Shown: positions 56,301 to 64,000 of the stretch, piece by piece | Position numbering within the stretch: position 1 is the stretch's first letter | How the letters are laid out: every line of letters begins with the position of its first letter | IMG/VR virus record: IMGVR_UViG_3300042691_043547 | Location: 1-64,000 of that record | DNA: 64,000 bases | Source of the DNA: a virus | Strand: one strand, 5' to 3' | Program-made: the position numbers and the translations under genes | The notes under the pieces: model-generated | What the model saw: only the letters and a program-made list of their open reading frames with translations | Database searches by the model: none | Told to the model about the DNA's origin: nothing

Positions 56301-58767
56301 TAGGAACGCCGACAGCTAGGTCGCCAGTCGAGTCCACATAGACCAGATTCGTGCCCGAACTGTTCTGAATCTCTAAAAGATTTGCTGTTTGTGAAGCTGC
56401 TGCCTTTACGACAAGACCCTTAGTCGAAGCCGATGTTGGGTTTGCCTGAATCATTCCCGTAACATCTGCTGTTGCGCTCGTGCCAACACCAAATCGTCCA
56501 CCAGAAGTTAACATCGCCTGAACGCTACTGCCAGCATTCATAGAGAATAGGATATTCACATTGTCAGCCCGGAATCCGAAGTCCGAGGCGCTGGGTGGGT
56601 TGAGAATGTAGGCGTTGGTGGTCCCGCAGATGCCGAATGCGGCACGCTGAACACCATTTTGCTGCATCGTTACTTCGACAGATTCTGTAGCAACCGTATT
56701 GTTCAATACGATGTAGCTTGGACGAGTGCCGCTTTTTGCAATGGACAGCGTACCAGCCGAACTGACAGAAATCGGGACATTTCCAGCACTATCCTGCCAC
56801 TCTTGGAGATTGGCGCTTTGCGAGGCTGCGCCTTTTACAATTAAACCCTTCGTGCCAGCAGCCAATGCGGTTACTTGCAGCTGCGCTCCTGGGTCGGAGG
56901 AATTGTTTCCAATTCCAAAATTTCCATTGGCTAACAAATACAAACGAGTAGCATCTGAAGCATTTGCATCTGCGACCTGAAAAGCACCATTATTGGCAGA
57001 GTTAATTATAAAGGTTCTGCCAGTTGTAGCAGTCGTATTGGTTAAATAAATACTTGGAGAAGTAGCAGTATTATATCCTGTGCCGGCAGATTTAATGGTT
57101 CCGGCGACATCTAGTCTGTAAGACGGCGAAGTTGTGCCGATACCGACATTTCCACCGCTAGAAATTGTGACGCGGGTTGCTGCGGTTCCAGCACTATCCC
57201 GAGTCTGCAACTTCATAACAGATTCATTATTGGCACCAACACGTTGGCCCACTATGATGGCGCCAGCAGTTCCATTTGCTCCTAAGCCTATCGCTGAACC
57301 TGCGTTGGTGGTCGCATTACTGTTCAAAAAGAGAGAATAAACGCCGATATCCGACTCAGGATTTGTTAGGGCGCTATCAGCAACAACATGTAGCTTGGCA
57401 CTTGGCGAAGCCGTACCAATGCCAACATTTGTGCCATTGTCAAAAATTTGGCTGTTGCCAACCGCACTCGTCCCAGTAAACTTCGTCACATAATTGGTGG
57501 TGCCACTCCCGCTGACCCCACCAGAAGAAGTCGCCCAGGAGAGAGTGCCACTGCCGTTGGTCGTCAGAACTTGACCATTAGTGCCGTCGGTGGTGGGGAA
57601 GTTGTACGGATACATCTCACCGTTGACGCGCCACTTAGTAGAAGTCGAGTCATAAGTACATTGGACGATCCGGTTGGGGCCGAGAACAATGTCGCCGCCG
57701 CCTTCGTTGATGAATTGGTTGGCTGCGGTACTGGTCTGGCTGTGCTTCAGGGTGATGTTGAAGGAGCCGACATTGTGTAGCCACATGACGCGGCCATCGA
57801 CATGGGCGCCACCGGATGGGGGGGCGATGCCAGTCACGGCTAACGCCGACGAAGAAGAGAGGCGCTGGAAGGCAGAGCCGCTTAGCGCAAGATCATTGGT
57901 CGGATTAGTAGAGAGCGCAGATGGCGTCGAAGAAGTGTAGCACAGCGACCCACCGCCCGAAGAATAATTACCTACAACCAGCTGTCTAACTGATCCGCGA
58001 TAAAAACCAACATCGGTCCAGTTGATGGGATAAGTCGAATTACTTGGTTCCCAAGCGCCAGAATAAAAATTTGAATACCACCAACCAGCATAAACGGTCT
58101 GACTGCTTGGATTGCCAATAGCAATTGTGCTTGTGCCAACTGGATAAACCCCGACAGTGCTAGGACCAACACGACCGATTTGTACGCCGAAATCATTTGA
58201 AGATTTAAGTATGATTGAGCTGGATGTTCCGTAGTCGGCGACAGCCGTGAAATTCTTAATGTGGAACTGCGACCCATCATGCCACATCTGCACTTCGTTC
58301 GTGCCAGCCGTACCACCAGGCTGACGAACAATGATCTTGCCATCCCCACCCGTTGTTGCCTGCAAACCCGGCAACAGAAGAATGTTTCCGCCCGCACCAC
58401 TCGTCAATCCGTCAGCGGCACGAACAGTGACGCTGTTGCCTGATCCAGCCACCGTCCTCGGCACCGCATACAGCGTGTTGCTGTAAACAGTCCCTCCCAA
58501 CGGAGCCAGTCGGACAAGGCCGGAGGCATCGACATCGATCATCGGGATGCCGGACACATCGTTGACGGAGAAGATTGTGCCGGAGGCTAGATTATTGTTG
58601 ATGCTAAAAAGCTGGCCTGCCGACCCCTCAAAGCTCAGAGTGCCAGTGGAGTCGTCCAGTACGCGAAGCGTAATCGGTATATTGCCCTTGCCGGTAAAAG
58701 CAATGCTGGGTTGCGCCGTTTGGGAACGGTTGGGGGTAATAAGGATATTCTTGTCCGAATCTGCCAT
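53365..58767 (-). CDS. Long repeat-rich tail fibre protein
   Basis: A 1,800-residue fibre. It has about six copies of the hydrophobic-turn motif (GNVGIGTTSPSYRLDV type) and four of a TKGL-IV-x-GAASQSANLQEWQ-type module. An N-terminal block (about residues 122-317) is repeated near the C terminus (about 1,529-1,725): both have SGAGG-x-I-x-L-x-PG and, about 175 residues later, AFQRL...(A/C)-x-x-TG-x-APPSG. Shared modules with the 61,437 fibre show domain exchange. It has no Ser/Lys pair of an S74 chaperone that I can see. It follows LamG genes, and starts ten bases after one. Confidence 0.85.
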   Translation of the reverse strand: MADSDKNILITPNRSQTAQPSIAFTGKGNIPITLRVLDDSTGTLSFEGSAGQLFSINNNLASGTIFSVNDVSGIPMIDVDASGLVRLAPLGGTVYSNTLYAVPRTVAGSGNSVTVRAADGLTSGAGGNILLLPGLQATTGGDGKIIVRQPGGTAGTNEVQMWHDGSQFHIKNFTAVADYGTSSSIILKSSNDFGVQIGRVGPSTVGVYPVGTSTIAIGNPSSQTVYAGWWYSNFYSGAWEPSNSTYPINWTDVGFYRGSVRQLVVGNYSSGGGSLCYTSSTPSALSTNPTNDLALSGSAFQRLSSSSALAVTGIAPPSGGAHVDGRVMWLHNVGSFNITLKHSQTSTAANQFINEGGGDIVLGPNRIVQCTYDSTSTKWRVNGEMYPYNFPTTDGTNGQVLTTNGSGTLSWATSSGGVSGSGTTNYVTKFTGTSAVGNSQIFDNGTNVGIGTASPSAKLHVVADSALTNPESDIGVYSLFLNSNATTNAGSAIGLGANGTAGAIIVGQRVGANNESVMKLQTRDSAGTAATRVTISSGGNVGIGTTSPSYRLDVAGTIKSAGTGYNTATSPSIYLTNTTATTGRTFIINSANNGAFQVADANASDATRLYLLANGNFGIGNNSSDPGAQLQVTALAAGTKGLIVKGAASQSANLQEWQDSAGNVPISVSSAGTLSIAKSGTRPSYIVLNNTVATESVEVTMQQNGVQRAAFGICGTTNAYILNPPSASDFGFRADNVNILFSMNAGSSVQAMLTSGGRFGVGTSATADVTGMIQANPTSASTKGLVVKAAASQTANLLEIQNSSGTNLVYVDSTGDLAVGVPSTTYFPSGPAAPLHVTRPTTAVATAVAAWPTYEPDTQTHARLTALFTDGGNGGTATAGTGTTNLIQFGEYYTGRVVLMPWGAGGQTPSDQGAGNGRDIMLLGGKSDNTTGKIGGRVFIQGGTGFNASGWGANFGNVVLQPNGGDVGIGTSSPATKLHVVGAIRSSGYTGGGDGTYLALTGDLPGYAANRYPTLRSDGSIYFSVSDRYAAYLYSVDNSFNIANTSTQWRVSLNPNGTSYFTGGALAVGATTAAGGGQVYIAPQASGTKGLVVRAAASQSVNLQEWQDSTGSARSWISSACKLNVLQAGDGAQGGLEESVANFGHKSFWSNGDAGLISVGFADIAGTYNSSSARWDMYFKTGNSGDPSARTERMRILGGNGNVGIGTKVPDKLLTIAGNAATPQITIYKSPDGSINSAQQIAVLGTGSSNSNSGTTGGNEYGLLQLMHNGTIRCQIYAGGNGWILDGMSFGTNSSPGAQVLVVPSAAATKGLIVRGAASQSANLQEWQNSGGTVLASVDASGVINATHSGSFTGTLTTTANAEQYTGSLTRQRYFTGSIPTVVGNYREIFYVQGNVATTVEIELHAINSTSRTLTKKYRYSTVWGIQNGVVAPNMVSDSQDNSSLGFELETLQFNTYQSMFRIKRTIGTDAGTFYCVIRSIGTANGITESTGTGTSALSGYLYGRDYLNPTISPAPNPYTSGAGVSLTILANNGSTSGAGGSIILQPGAQATTGGNGSIRFINPSNTAQYFYIAPSTSALDIGLVGISNDVNTGGINFNGTNIRGLGTVNTSALFAGSFYLSSTTLRSTFGASVQLGSSNGTSTDNINYIWMRQDGHIAWYGDIGLRRDGVGVLSVTNGSTGGGSLAYKSNTTNISAPTNDLVLNGSAFQRLNCTTACNLTGVAPPSGSHIDGRMMRIYNVGTANLTLKHNSTSSAIANRFCCVQAVDIVLAPRDYAELIYDGTDGGLVGGQNNPCWRVH
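54772..56860 (-). repeat. TKGL/ASQSANLQEW module, four copies in the long fibre
   Basis: Four copies of a roughly 75-base module lie at about 54,772-54,850, 55,432-55,510, 56,350-56,430 and 56,782-56,860. Each codes for TKGL(I/V)V-x-(G/A)AASQ(S/T)-x-NL followed by (Q/L)E(W/I)Q. The DNA is similar but not identical. Spacing varies from 350 to 840 bases. Confidence 0.8.
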
Positions 58768-58776
58768 GATAAGCTC

Positions 58777-59421
58777 CTATATTCCGAAACGACCGCGCAT
58801 AGCCACATATACTTTGATGACTTCCTCTTCTGACAATACCCGGTTGTAGGCCATGAGGAAGCTGAGTTGGGCTTGACTTCTTTCGTAAGTTGAACTCCAT
58901 GCGCCGACACAGAAGGAGGTGGGGCCATACGCCCCCCCGTTGTTGCTGCCGATCAAAACGCCATTGTTGTAAAGTGCCCATATATCTGAACTATAGTTTC
59001 CTATGCCAGCGTATATGGTCCATAAAGTTCCGTCAGCCGAACCGTTGACCACCCAGCCCTCAGCGTAATACTTGTTGCCCGAGCCGCCATGGTGACCCAG
59101 GAGCCAGTTGCCACCACTGGAACTGACCACCCTGCCGTTGTAGCCAGACCCAGGTTTTCTTCTGGAGCCGGTAATGATCGTGTGGTTTACAGTCTGGAGA
59201 TTGGGGCCGCCGGTAATCTGACTGTCCACACCGTTGGTTTCCAGGATACCCCCAGCAGTATTGCCATCAAAAGTCACCGTATTGACGAGAGTGCCGTTAT
59301 TGCCGTTGCCGCTAAGGTCATAAAGGACCGTACCTGTGCCTGGGTAAGATTGACGATCAGAAACATCCCAGTGCATGACTAGGCCATTGGTGGGAATGGA
59401 AGGTCCAGCGTAAACGCTCAC
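58777..59421 (-). CDS. LamG-like lectin-fold protein
   Basis: A 214-residue protein of concanavalin/LamG character: PTNGLVMHWDVSDRQSYPGT, VLYDLSGNGNNGTLV, AGGILETNGVDSQITG, and an end VYVAMRGRFGI. GTG 59421 overlaps the previous stop (GTGA); an open extension to 59493 lies inside the upstream gene and was rejected. It is the second of three adjacent family members. It may bind glycans as part of a fibre or tail. Confidence 0.75.
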   Translation of the reverse strand: MSVYAGPSIPTNGLVMHWDVSDRQSYPGTGTVLYDLSGNGNNGTLVNTVTFDGNTAGGILETNGVDSQITGGPNLQTVNHTIITGSRRKPGSGYNGRVVSSSGGNWLLGHHGGSGNKYYAEGWVVNGSADGTLWTIYAGIGNYSSDIWALYNNGVLIGSNNGGAYGPTSFCVGAWSSTYERSQAQLSFLMAYNRVLSEEEVIKVYVAMRGRFGI

Positions 59422-60773
59422 AGTCCGAACCTCCCGCGAACAGATGAAAAGTTTTGAGCAACTTGGGCATCGGTCAAGGCAGCGTTGTAACAACGAACCA
59501 GAGCAATTTCTCCCTTGAAGTAATAACTACTCCAAGCAGAGTATCCGACCGTAAAGGCAGTCAAATTTGTCATGAGCGGAGAGCCAGAGGCGTTTCCAAC
59601 GGTTCGTTTCAAGCCATCCAGCCAAATATCATAAGTCGATGTCCCGTTGTTGTAGTTGATCAGAAGGTGGTGGAATCCATATGGGACATTGTCGGTTATG
59701 TAGCTGCCATATGAATTAGGATAATTAGTCCACCAAGAAATGGTTTCGCCAGCGAACGCGCTAGTCCAACTTCCTAAACCAACAGTTCTAATATTTGAAC
59801 CACCAGAGACAAAACCAACAAGACTGTAATAAGGACTGTTGTCAGTCTCAGGGCTTGAAACTAAAGCTTGGTAATTTCTGAAGACAATTTCCAAAGTGTA
59901 AAGCGTTGTGTTGAGTCCAGTAATTGTTGCGCTGCCAGCTCCGTTAAAATACATAGCGTTGGCGTTGACAAAACAACCTCCGCTTAATGTGGCGTTATTG
60001 TTGTTTCCACTCAAGTCTGCCCAGCTGGTCATGCTGTAAGAAGGCATCTGCGAGGTGGGCGGGGTGAAATTGCTCGTATACCTTGCGTACTTAGTTAACC
60101 TGAAGTCGTCTATGTACCCGTTAAAGTTTTGACCGTTAGCGCCGCCGTCAGAGTTTCCAATATAAACAGATTTACCAGAGTCGTATACTGATCCGCTAAA
60201 TGACGCAGAAACGCCACCGTAGATTCCGTTAAGGTATCCTTTAATTGTGTTGCCATTTCGCACTACTGCGACATGATGCCAGGTATTCGGAGTAACTCCA
60301 GAAGCCAGGTTTACGCCACCCAAAGTCCAAGTACCTGCCGTGTTAGTGATTGTTATCCACAAATTGTTGCTGGCGTCAGTTCCAATGCAATACGCATCGT
60401 AAGTTCCTGCGTTCCTTTTGCATATGATTCCGTTCAAAGTGGCTGAAGTTATGTAAACCCAGCATTCAATAGTCCAATCACCGCTACCTAACTGAAAAAT
60501 TGCGTTGTTTGGAGTGCTAAGATAATTGCCGTTTCCGGCAAAATACAAGCTTTTTGTCCCATACTTGTATTGAGTTGAACTCGGCCCAGCCGAACCAGTT
60601 GCGGTCATGGTAACAGCATTTGAGCTGCTGTCTGTTGTCGTTTCTCCTAGAAGAAGAAGCGAGACATTTGAAAAAAGAAAATCTCCTCCGCTATTTGTCG
60701 CTCTTGGATTCGCAGCATCAAGCAAGAGAAACAAATTGTTTGTTGCAATAGACGGGGAGTGCGAGAGTCCCAT
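59418..60773 (-). CDS. Tandem LamG-like lectin-fold protein
   Basis: A 451-residue protein with two LamG-type domains. The first (about residues 50-245) has DWTIECWVYITSATLNG, WHHVAVVRNGNTIKGYLNG and a closing YTSNFTPPTSQMP, a classic end of LamG-type phage domains. The second (about 250-451) has YTLEIVFRNYQALV, YDIWLDGLKRTVGN and RGRFGL. It starts over the upstream stop (TAATG). Virion adhesin role is inferred. Confidence 0.8.
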   Translation of the reverse strand: MGLSHSPSIATNNLFLLLDAANPRATNSGGDFLFSNVSLLLLGETTTDSSSNAVTMTATGSAGPSSTQYKYGTKSLYFAGNGNYLSTPNNAIFQLGSGDWTIECWVYITSATLNGIICKRNAGTYDAYCIGTDASNNLWITITNTAGTWTLGGVNLASGVTPNTWHHVAVVRNGNTIKGYLNGIYGGVSASFSGSVYDSGKSVYIGNSDGGANGQNFNGYIDDFRLTKYARYTSNFTPPTSQMPSYSMTSWADLSGNNNNATLSGGCFVNANAMYFNGAGSATITGLNTTLYTLEIVFRNYQALVSSPETDNSPYYSLVGFVSGGSNIRTVGLGSWTSAFAGETISWWTNYPNSYGSYITDNVPYGFHHLLINYNNGTSTYDIWLDGLKRTVGNASGSPLMTNLTAFTVGYSAWSSYYFKGEIALVRCYNAALTDAQVAQNFSSVRGRFGL

Positions 60774-61447
60774 TAGAGTCCAAACCTCCCCCGCATGGCG
60801 TTGAAGTTCTGAAGAACTTGGGTCGCTGTTAATGCCAAATTGTAAAAGCTTACTTTGCCTATCGAACCAGTAAAGTTATATGAGCCATCATATCTCCAAG
60901 CTATTTTGACTGACTGGCCGGTAGACAAAGAGCCGCTAGCAACATGTGTGCTGTCTAAAACACCGTTTATATATTTGGATACGGTGCCTGAAAGCCTAGA
61001 AATTACTAGGTGATACCAAGTATTAGTGCTTATTTGACTAACACTATTGTTGGCTGTATTGGCGACCCAAGTACGAAAATTATTAGGAGAAGCAGCCAAA
61101 TAATATGTTATTCCAGCACCATTAAGGTTGTCATCTAGAGAAAAAGGTAGCGAGTAAGGAGCAAAAGATGAAACTCTTGCCCAACACTCTACTGTAAAAT
61201 CACCCGTACCGACATTAAAAAGAGATGACGAAGTTGTGGCGGTAGCGCCAACATTGGCTCCCGAATATGTTAGGATGCCGCCGTTCGTAGAACTGAAAGT
61301 GGGACTATTGCCTATGGTGGCACTGAGTCCGTTGCCCGACAAATCACTCCAAGCGGTGCCGCTGCCAGCATAACTTCTTGCGTTCCCAGGGTCTAAACAA
61401 ACAACCAAGCCACTTGTGATGATGTTGGGGTTGTAATTAGTTGCCAT
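60773..61447 (-). CDS. LamG-like lectin-fold protein
   Basis: A 224-residue protein: IITSGLVVCLDPGNARSYAG, AWSDLSGNGLSATIG, TGDFTVECWARVSS, YHLVISRLSGTVSKYINGV, and an end QNFNAMRGRFGL. The start is ATG 61447, after GGAGGTGG and overlapping the fibre's stop by 11 bases; an open extension to 61579 was rejected because it lies in the fibre gene. First of three adjacent family members. Confidence 0.78.
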   Translation of the reverse strand: MATNYNPNIITSGLVVCLDPGNARSYAGSGTAWSDLSGNGLSATIGNSPTFSSTNGGILTYSGANVGATATTSSSLFNVGTGDFTVECWARVSSFAPYSLPFSLDDNLNGAGITYYLAASPNNFRTWVANTANNSVSQISTNTWYHLVISRLSGTVSKYINGVLDSTHVASGSLSTGQSVKIAWRYDGSYNFTGSIGKVSFYNLALTATQVLQNFNAMRGRFGL

Positions 61448-64000
61448 CTGGCTCCACCTCCAGCTTGGCGATATCTTTACGCGTTGCGTAAACAATAAAA
61501 TCACAGCAGACCTGGCGGTCGGATTCGATAACGACCCTCTCTGCGTTGGCGTCAACAACAAAGAGCGAGGGTTGGGCAAACTTCCGGGCAGTCAGGTTGA
61601 CCGTAATGCTCTCGGGATCAACGAGATCGACCCAGTAGTCCGGCAGGATGATGACATTCTCCCCTTCCAGCCTGCCCCTGAAGTAGACGCCGTTTTCTGG
61701 ACCTTCCAATGAGGCGTAGCGGAGCTTCTTGCCTTCGGCGGCCTTTGCAGGAGTCGGGTGGGGGATAAGGAACGACTTGGTCACAGCGGCGAAGTTGCCG
61801 TTGGCGTCCATGTAGGCCAGGGCCGTACCGCCGTTGTTCTGCCATTCCTGGATGTTAGCCGTCTGGCTTGCTTTTGCTCTGAAAACTACAGGCGATCCAC
61901 CAGAAACATCTCTGCCGACTCTTAAGACATAAGTGCCAGCCATGTCCCAATCAAGGCCATAGCCGCTAGCCGTGTAAAAACCAACATTGGAACTGTTGGT
62001 GTTAATTGTAAGCGTGCTAGTTCCAGTAAACCTAAAAGCTTGGCCTACCGAGCTAAAATTTAGGGCTGGTCCAGTATCTGTCCAAATGTCGCTATAGTAT
62101 GCGCTGTTGGTGTTTGTTGACTCAGTAAGTCTAAGCTTGAAGCCGTTTGAATACGGCACCGTAGAAATATAAGCTAAACCAGTTGAAGACTGGATTTCTA
62201 AAGGATTTGCTGTCTGCCCCAGGAAGGCCTTGATAATCTGACCCTTGGTGCCGGTGGCTCCGGTATCAACCTGGAGCTTCGCACCAGGAGAGGTAGTGTT
62301 GATCCCGACATTGCCGTCAGAAATACAAAGGCGCGTAGCTACTGTGCGGGCGTTGTCTGCGGTATCGATGTAAAATTTCGTAGCATTGTAGCCTGAGCCG
62401 ACTTCCGTATAAATCCGAGCCTTATAGTAACCAGTATTTCCGTTGTACCAACTAATGGCCTGACGGCCCGTACCCTGCGCACTCGCTTCGTATAAATAAA
62501 TCGAATCACGAGTGGTCCCATCTGCCACGGTCTGTTCAATGTAAAGCGGGTTGCTTGTACCGTTATTAAGATAAGTTTGACCAGAAACATGCAATCGATA
62601 CGAAGGAGAGTTTGTGCCAATTCCTACATTGCCAGAAGAATCTATGACAGCTCGTTCGCTATTATTAGTATAAAACCTTAATGGAGTGACACCTGCGGTG
62701 CCTATCTGCATTGTTGACGCATTGTTTGCGGCCCAAATTTGAAAATTATTTGCGCCGCCATACACTCCGGCCCCAGCCGTATAGCCTGATCCGGTATAAG
62801 AAATTATGCCATAAACCCCGCCCGACATCGCTCTACCAACGGCCACCACAGCTCTTGCTGCTGTGCCGACATTTGTATTAGCTGTAGCGAAGCCAGAATC
62901 GTTATTGGTGCTAGCGTTTGAATAAATCCCAGCACTGACGACATTCGATGGGGTGGTAGTGCCTATGCCGAGTGACGTACCATCATCATATAAAAGGCTG
63001 TTGCCCAGCGTCTGTTGGCTCGTGAACTTCGGATGATAACCGGCGGTGCCGGAGATGCCGAAGGGCTGGCCGATGGGGCCAAACTGCACATTGTTAATTG
63101 CAGCATTTAAGTTGTAGAAAGAAGTGTCAAAGTACAACGGATTGCCCGTTGAGCGGGCAACCGTCCGCTGAATTACGCCATCTTTCCAGTATTGAACATT
63201 GGAACCGTCGTAAGTGATCGACAACACAGTAGAGGTAGTATAAGCGCCATATGTAGATCCTGCGCCACCACTTTCATATATTTGAAGAATGCCATCGTTT
63301 CTAAAATACCAAGCGTAATCCAAAGTGCCATAATCAGCATTTGTTGTCGGGTCGCTATTAAGCCCAAACATGATGTAGCCGTTTGTCTGCGAGGCTCTAG
63401 CTGCGCAGTAAACATTCTTCGTGTAGCCTTCGCTAGAATAAACCTGCCCATCCCATGTGTTGGCGTTTCCAGTACTTTTCGTATAAGTGCCAGCACTAGG
63501 GGAGGTGACACCTCCGGTGTAATTCGGCGTCCAATAATTATTCCCGAAGATAGTGGTTGTGGAGTTAAACGTCCCGTAGGGCGTGAAAGACGAACCCGTA
63601 AAAGCCCCCGTCGGACTCACCGCCGCAACCACGGCCCCGGTGCTGTCTTGCCACTCCGTCAAGTTCGCAGACTGCGTAGCTGCGCCCTTGACGATTAAAC
63701 CTTTTGTTGCTGCGGCTGAACTAGTTACTTGTAGTTGTGCGCCGGGCGAAGCCGTTCCGATACCAACATTACCAGCAGAATCAATCCTCATTTTTTCGGC
63801 ATTATTCGTATAGAAGGTCATGCCGATGGGATTATAGGTTCCGCCCTGATTTAGCCTAAGCTCACCAGTTCCAGAGGTATTGTTGATTTCAAAAACATAG
63901 ATATCATTACCAGTTGTGCCTTTGTAACCTATCAGAGCGTATTCGCCATCGCCGGAACCACGTTGAAAACCGATCTTGCCTGCCGAAGCACCAATTGACA
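61437..64000 (-). CDS. Tail fibre protein, 5' end outside window
   Basis: The frame stays open from an internal ATG at 63821 to the right edge, so the gene starts beyond the window; at least 850 residues are visible. It has GNVGIGTASPGAQLQV-type turns (about four), three TKG-type modules, and a C-terminal domain with IPHPTPAKAAEGKKLRYASL, YFRGRLEGE and LPDYWVDLVDPESIT, which I know as a common end of fibre proteins in aquatic phages. The module is shared with the 1,800-residue fibre. It is transcribed before the LamG genes, with which it overlaps. Confidence 0.82.
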   Translation of the reverse strand, partial: SIGASAGKIGFQRGSGDGEYALIGYKGTTGNDIYVFEINNTSGTGELRLNQGGTYNPIGMTFYTNNAEKMRIDSAGNVGIGTASPGAQLQVTSSAAATKGLIVKGAATQSANLTEWQDSTGAVVAAVSPTGAFTGSSFTPYGTFNSTTTIFGNNYWTPNYTGGVTSPSAGTYTKSTGNANTWDGQVYSSEGYTKNVYCAARASQTNGYIMFGLNSDPTTNADYGTLDYAWYFRNDGILQIYESGGAGSTYGAYTTSTVLSITYDGSNVQYWKDGVIQRTVARSTGNPLYFDTSFYNLNAAINNVQFGPIGQPFGISGTAGYHPKFTSQQTLGNSLLYDDGTSLGIGTTTPSNVVSAGIYSNASTNNDSGFATANTNVGTAARAVVAVGRAMSGGVYGIISYTGSGYTAGAGVYGGANNFQIWAANNASTMQIGTAGVTPLRFYTNNSERAVIDSSGNVGIGTNSPSYRLHVSGQTYLNNGTSNPLYIEQTVADGTTRDSIYLYEASAQGTGRQAISWYNGNTGYYKARIYTEVGSGYNATKFYIDTADNARTVATRLCISDGNVGINTTSPGAKLQVDTGATGTKGQIIKAFLGQTANPLEIQSSTGLAYISTVPYSNGFKLRLTESTNTNSAYYSDIWTDTGPALNFSSVGQAFRFTGTSTLTINTNSSNVGFYTASGYGLDWDMAGTYVLRVGRDVSGGSPVVFRAKASQTANIQEWQNNGGTALAYMDANGNFAAVTKSFLIPHPTPAKAAEGKKLRYASLEGPENGVYFRGRLEGENVIILPDYWVDLVDPESITVNLTARKFAQPSLFVVDANAERVVIESDRQVCCDFIVYATRKDIAKLEVEPDGN
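61812..63712 (-). repeat. TKG/ASQ-type fibre module, three copies
   Basis: Copies lie at about 61,812-61,880, 62,178-62,256 and 63,636-63,712. They code for AKASQTANIQEWQNNGG, TKGQIIKAFLGQTANPLEI and TKGLIVKGAATQSANLTEWQ. They match the four copies in the 1,800-residue fibre, so the modules are shared between two fibre genes. Confidence 0.75.

Noticed and set aside
53365-58767. S74-type intramolecular chaperone at the fibre C terminus
   Set aside because: The GNVGIGT repeats often precede such a domain, but neither fibre end shows its Ser/Lys catalytic pattern.
1-64000. tRNA genes, integrase or attachment sites
   Set aside because: Coding is nearly continuous with gaps below about 110 bases; no cloverleaf, recombinase motif or direct-repeat pair was seen by eye.

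Overview
The window is one block of a large tailed bacteriophage genome (Caudoviricetes), probably with a long non-contractile tail. It has DNA-replication genes, a glycan-type enzyme cassette, and a tail and fibre module with a 3,864-residue tape measure protein. I see no integrase, repressor, capsid, portal, terminase, lysin or tRNA gene, so the head and packaging genes should lie beyond the right edge. The host cannot be named. Strong Shine-Dalgarno sequences, frequent GTG and TTG starts and start/stop overlaps at most junctions show bacterial-type translation. Base composition is mostly GC-rich, with clear AT-rich islands, above all in the middle of the tape measure gene.

Layout. 1-23,391 is one co-directional plus-strand series. 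The first part is replication and nucleotide metabolism: zinc-knuckle protein, DnaB-type helicase, CHC2/TOPRIM primase, dNMP kinase, Cas4/RecB-like nuclease, a second PD-(D/E)XK-like protein, MazG-type pyrophosphohydrolase, 5'(3')-deoxyribonucleotidase, a DNA polymerase III alpha split into two genes around a small unknown gene and a DnaQ-type exonuclease, and SSB. From 10.8 to 21.4 kb follows a cassette of glycosyltransferase-fold proteins with a sugar nucleotidyltransferase, a GHMP-kinase-like protein, a methyltransferase-like protein and an ATE/GNAT-like protein, interrupted by PhoH. The strand ends with a candidate homing endonuclease, a possible Rad52/DdrA-like protein, a zinc-ribbon protein and a strong terminator at 23.42 kb.

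From the right edge down to 23,450 everything is on the minus strand and meets the first unit head-on. In transcription order it holds a tail fibre running off the edge, three LamG-type lectin proteins, an 1,800-residue repeat-rich fibre, a proline-rich protein, a poly-threonine LamG protein, small connector and decoration-type proteins, the likely major tail tube protein, two paralogous tail-chaperone-like proteins, the tape measure protein, baseplate/tail-tip proteins, two Cys-rich proteins, a terminator, a GT27/GT2-like glycosyltransferase and two small genes. Stem-loops with T-rich tails follow the tube gene and precede the tape measure gene, and may set expression levels.

Most notable are the split polymerase with its interposed exonuclease, the glycan cassette with an aminoacyltransferase-like member and several degenerate enzymes, the zincin (HExxH) motif inside the giant tape measure protein, and the LamG and fibre-repeat expansions. 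No intergenic stretch exceeds about 110 bases. All functional calls rest on reading motifs by eye; no database search was possible.
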